DNA of 37,363 bases from Gammaproteobacteria bacterium (lineage in GTDB: Bacteria; Pseudomonadota; Gammaproteobacteria; Chromatiales; Chromatiaceae), in the NCBI GenBank assembly GCA_009929855.1, contig RZZN01000034.1:1-37363 (forward strand), read 5' to 3'. The notes under the pieces were generated by a model. The model saw only the letters and a list, made by a program, of their open reading frames with translations. It was not told the DNA's origin and ran no database searches. Numbering within the stretch: position 1 is the first letter of the stretch; each line of letters opens with the position of its first letter. Of the stretch, positions 35,433-37,363 are shown one piece after another. Made by a program: the position numbers and the translations under genes.

Positions 35433-37363
35433 ATGACGCTGTCCATGCTGCCTTGCCATCTCCCCGCGGCGGTCCTGCTGCTGACCCTGGACGACGACAC
35501 CGGGCGACCGCGTCCCATGTCACCAGGTGCGCTCGAGACGGCCCTGGCGGGCGCGGCCTTGTTGGAGCTGGCGTTCTTGGAGCTGATCGACAATGACCTA
35601 CGCCACCTGCAGGTCGTCCGCTCTCGCGCCGACCGCGTGCCGACCGCGCTCGCGCCCGTCTTCGATGCCTTGTCGGCCCAGCCGATGCCGCTCGGGATCG
35701 CCGAGGCACTGGCGATCGCGGCCATGTCGGTGCCGCAGATGTTGCCGATCTGGTATGACGAGCTGATCGATCTGGGCATCCTCGAGCCGCTCGGGCGTGG
35801 TCTGAGATCCGCGCCCACGACCCATGTCAAGGCCGATTGGGCGCCAGTGCGCGCACTGCGACGACACATCCGCGCACTGCTGCTCGGGGACGAGCTGCCG
35901 GATGCACTGGATCTGGCGCTGATCGCCGTGCTGGAGGCCAGCGGGCTGGCCGCCTCGCTGTTCACGCCGGATGAATGGTCCGCCCGACAGCCACGACTCC
36001 AGCAGCTGCTGCGCATGGAGCTGATCGGACAGGTGCTGCTCGGGGTGATCCGCGAAACCGATCCCAGCACCTACGAGGACACCACGGCACAGCTGCTGGG
36101 TCTGCGCCAGCACGCCCCCAGCACCACGGCCGGGGGCCTGCCCGCGGTGGTCTCGGCGATGGGGCATGTCTATCGCGCACTGGGCGTACGGCGCGGCGCG
36201 CTGGCCTTGAGCCAGATGAACCAGCCCGGCGGCTTCGACTGCCCGGGCTGTGCCTGGCCGGAATCCAGCGCACATGAATCACGCCTGGATTTCTGCGAGA
36301 ACGGCGCCAAGGCGCTGGCCACCGAGGCGACCTTGCGCCGGCTCGATGCCGCGTTCTTCGCGGCCTGGAGCCTCGAGGATCTGGCCGCGCAGTCGGATCA
36401 CTGGCTCGAGCAGCAAGGCCGCCTGACCCAACCCATGATCCGCGAGCCAGGGGCCAGCCACTATCGAGCGGCGACCTACGAGGAGGCCTACGCACTGATC
36501 GCGCGCGAGCTGCACGCCCTGTCCAGCCCCGAGGAGGCGGTCTTCTACACCTGCGGCCATGCCGTCAACGAGGCCGCCTTTCTCTTTCAGCTCTGCGCCC
36601 GTCAACTCGGCACCAACCATCTGCCATCGAGCATCAACCTCTGTCACGAGCCCTCGGGCAAGGCGCTGCAACAGGCGCTCGGACACCCGAAAGGCGATGC
36701 CCGGCTGGAGGACTTCGAGCAGGCCGACGCCATCTTTCTCTTCGGACACAATCCAGGATCCAACCATCCGCGGATGCTCCGCGTGCTGGAGACCGCGGCA
36801 CGCCGTGGCGCGGTCATCGTCGCCATCAATCCCATGCTGGAGGCGGGCTTGTCGGCCTTCGCCAATCCGCAGCGTCCCGATGGGCTGCTGGGACGCGCCA
36901 CGCCCCTGCAGCAGCTTCATCTTCCGGTCCAGATCAATGGGGATCTCGCCCTGGTGAAGGGCATGATCAAATGCGTGCTCGAGGCCGAGGCCCAAGCGCC
37001 CGGGACGGTCCTGGATCAGGACTTCATCCGCGCGTCCTGCACCGACTTCGCCGCCTTCGCCGAGACGATCGCGCGCACCAGCTGGGAGCAGATCGAGTCC
37101 GGCGCGGGGATCGACCGGACGCGGATCGAGACAGCGGCGCGGGTCTATCTCGCCGCCAAGGGCGTGGTGGTGACCTGGGGATTGGGCATCACCCAACAGG
37201 TCAATGGCACCGAAACCATCCGCGAGATCATCAATCTGATGCTGCTGCGCGGGCATGTCGGCCGACCCGGCTCGGGGCTCTGTCCAATGCGCGGGCACAG
37301 CAACATCCTGGGGATCCGCTCGATGGGTGCCGGCGAGCGCATGCCCGAGTCATTCCTGACGGC
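35433..37363 (+). CDS. GPP34 domain fused to YdeP/FdhF-type molybdopterin oxidoreductase (3' end beyond window)
   Basis: One uninterrupted frame of 643 codons that runs off the right edge. Residues about 8-210 match GPP34 (GOLPH3/Vps74): LPAAVLLLTLDDDTGRP, ALAGAALLELAFLE, then WYDELIDLGILEPLG. In eukaryotes these domains bind phosphatidylinositol-4-phosphate and membranes. From about residue 225 the chain matches E. coli YdeP: FDCPGCAWP with Cys270 and Cys273, FCENGAKA with Cys288 (Fe-S site), and NLCHEPSG with Cys404-His405 in the place of the formate dehydrogenase selenocysteine-His. FGHNPGSNHPRML and GLCPMRGHSNI bind the molybdopterin dinucleotide. YdeP proteins are about 760 residues, so about 350 remain unseen. 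The YdeP part keeps its full N-terminus, with almost no linker. The substrate is unknown. ATG 35433 lacks a clear Shine-Dalgarno; ATG 35445 is an alternative. Confidence 0.88.
   Translation, partial: MTLSMLPCHLPAAVLLLTLDDDTGRPRPMSPGALETALAGAALLELAFLELIDNDLRHLQVVRSRADRVPTALAPVFDALSAQPMPLGIAEALAIAAMSVPQMLPIWYDELIDLGILEPLGRGLRSAPTTHVKADWAPVRALRRHIRALLLGDELPDALDLALIAVLEASGLAASLFTPDEWSARQPRLQQLLRMELIGQVLLGVIRETDPSTYEDTTAQLLGLRQHAPSTTAGGLPAVVSAMGHVYRALGVRRGALALSQMNQPGGFDCPGCAWPESSAHESRLDFCENGAKALATEATLRRLDAAFFAAWSLEDLAAQSDHWLEQQGRLTQPMIREPGASHYRAATYEEAYALIARELHALSSPEEAVFYTCGHAVNEAAFLFQLCARQLGTNHLPSSINLCHEPSGKALQQALGHPKGDARLEDFEQADAIFLFGHNPGSNHPRMLRVLETAARRGAVIVAINPMLEAGLSAFANPQRPDGLLGRATPLQQLHLPVQINGDLALVKGMIKCVLEAEAQAPGTVLDQDFIRASCTDFAAFAETIARTSWEQIESGAGIDRTRIETAARVYLAAKGVVVTWGLGITQQVNGTETIREIINLMLLRGHVGRPGSGLCPMRGHSNILGIRSMGAGERMPESFLT

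Noticed and set aside
36216-37363. Separate YdeP gene starting at ATG 36216
   Set aside because: That ATG lies inside the conserved YdeP N-terminal segment just before FDCPGCAWP, has no Shine-Dalgarno, and would cut off about 40 conserved residues that are present upstream in frame.

Overview
The window is GC-rich, densely packed gammaproteobacterial chromosome. It carries housekeeping genes (tyrS, argC, erpA, glnE, pyrC, ilvE, rnt, mlaA) together with acetate/propionate-type and lactate-type carbon modules. The gene content and order (hemL-thiE-thiD facing a rubredoxin gene, argC-erpA-tyrS, grxD facing rnt, glnE-ilvE-CHCC zinc finger) fit a purple sulfur bacterium or close relative (Chromatiaceae/Chromatiales). 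That placement is an inference from protein resemblance and gene order; no photosynthesis or sulfur-oxidation gene lies in the window. I saw no tRNA, rRNA, CRISPR array, insertion sequence or prophage gene.

Layout. (1) 1-7528, minus strand: a methylcitrate-cycle locus, read prpE, a GntR/FCD regulator, prpB, prpC, acnD (acnD is cut by the left edge). PrpE activates propionate, PrpC condenses propionyl-CoA with oxaloacetate, AcnD dehydrates methylcitrate and PrpB cleaves methylisocitrate to pyruvate and succinate. A perfect TTGACA box lies between two TGTCGACA palindromes just upstream of the regulator. (2) 7831-10537, minus: thiD-thiE-hemL with 4-bp stop/start overlaps. (3) 10782-14929, mostly plus: rubredoxin, an unusual A-type Fe-S protein, argC, erpA, tyrS, with a small membrane protein on the minus strand between erpA and tyrS. 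(4) 14946-18512, plus: a secreted 1188-residue subtilisin-like protease with five exact 84-codon repeats and seven DxDxDG-containing blades. (5) 18721-21988: grxD facing rnt, mlaA facing pyrC. (6) 22033-27226, minus: hexose-6-phosphate mutarotase, glnE, ilvE and a CHCC zinc-finger gene. (7) 27766-29878, plus: a Na/phosphate cotransporter with a PhoU-like tail, overlapped by a small coiled-coil gene. (8) 29880-34206, minus: lutA, an SLC13/ArsB-type transporter and a fused lutB-lutC, which looks like a lactate oxidation unit with its own carrier. (9) 34429-35224, minus: crcB with a DUF190 gene, a fluoride-efflux pair. (10) 35433 to the right edge, plus: one continuous reading frame joining a GPP34 (GOLPH3/Vps74-like, phosphoinositide-binding type) domain to a YdeP/FdhF-type molybdopterin oxidoreductase.

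The most unusual object is the GPP34-YdeP fusion at the right edge. Eukaryotic GPP34 proteins are peripheral membrane proteins that bind acidic phospholipids, so a molybdoenzyme carrying this domain suggests membrane recruitment of a normally soluble oxidoreductase. Next in interest are the paired-palindrome control region of the prp genes, the lutA/transporter/lutBC unit with an altered ferredoxin motif and an adjacent 4x8-bp tandem repeat, and the homogenised repeats of the protease.
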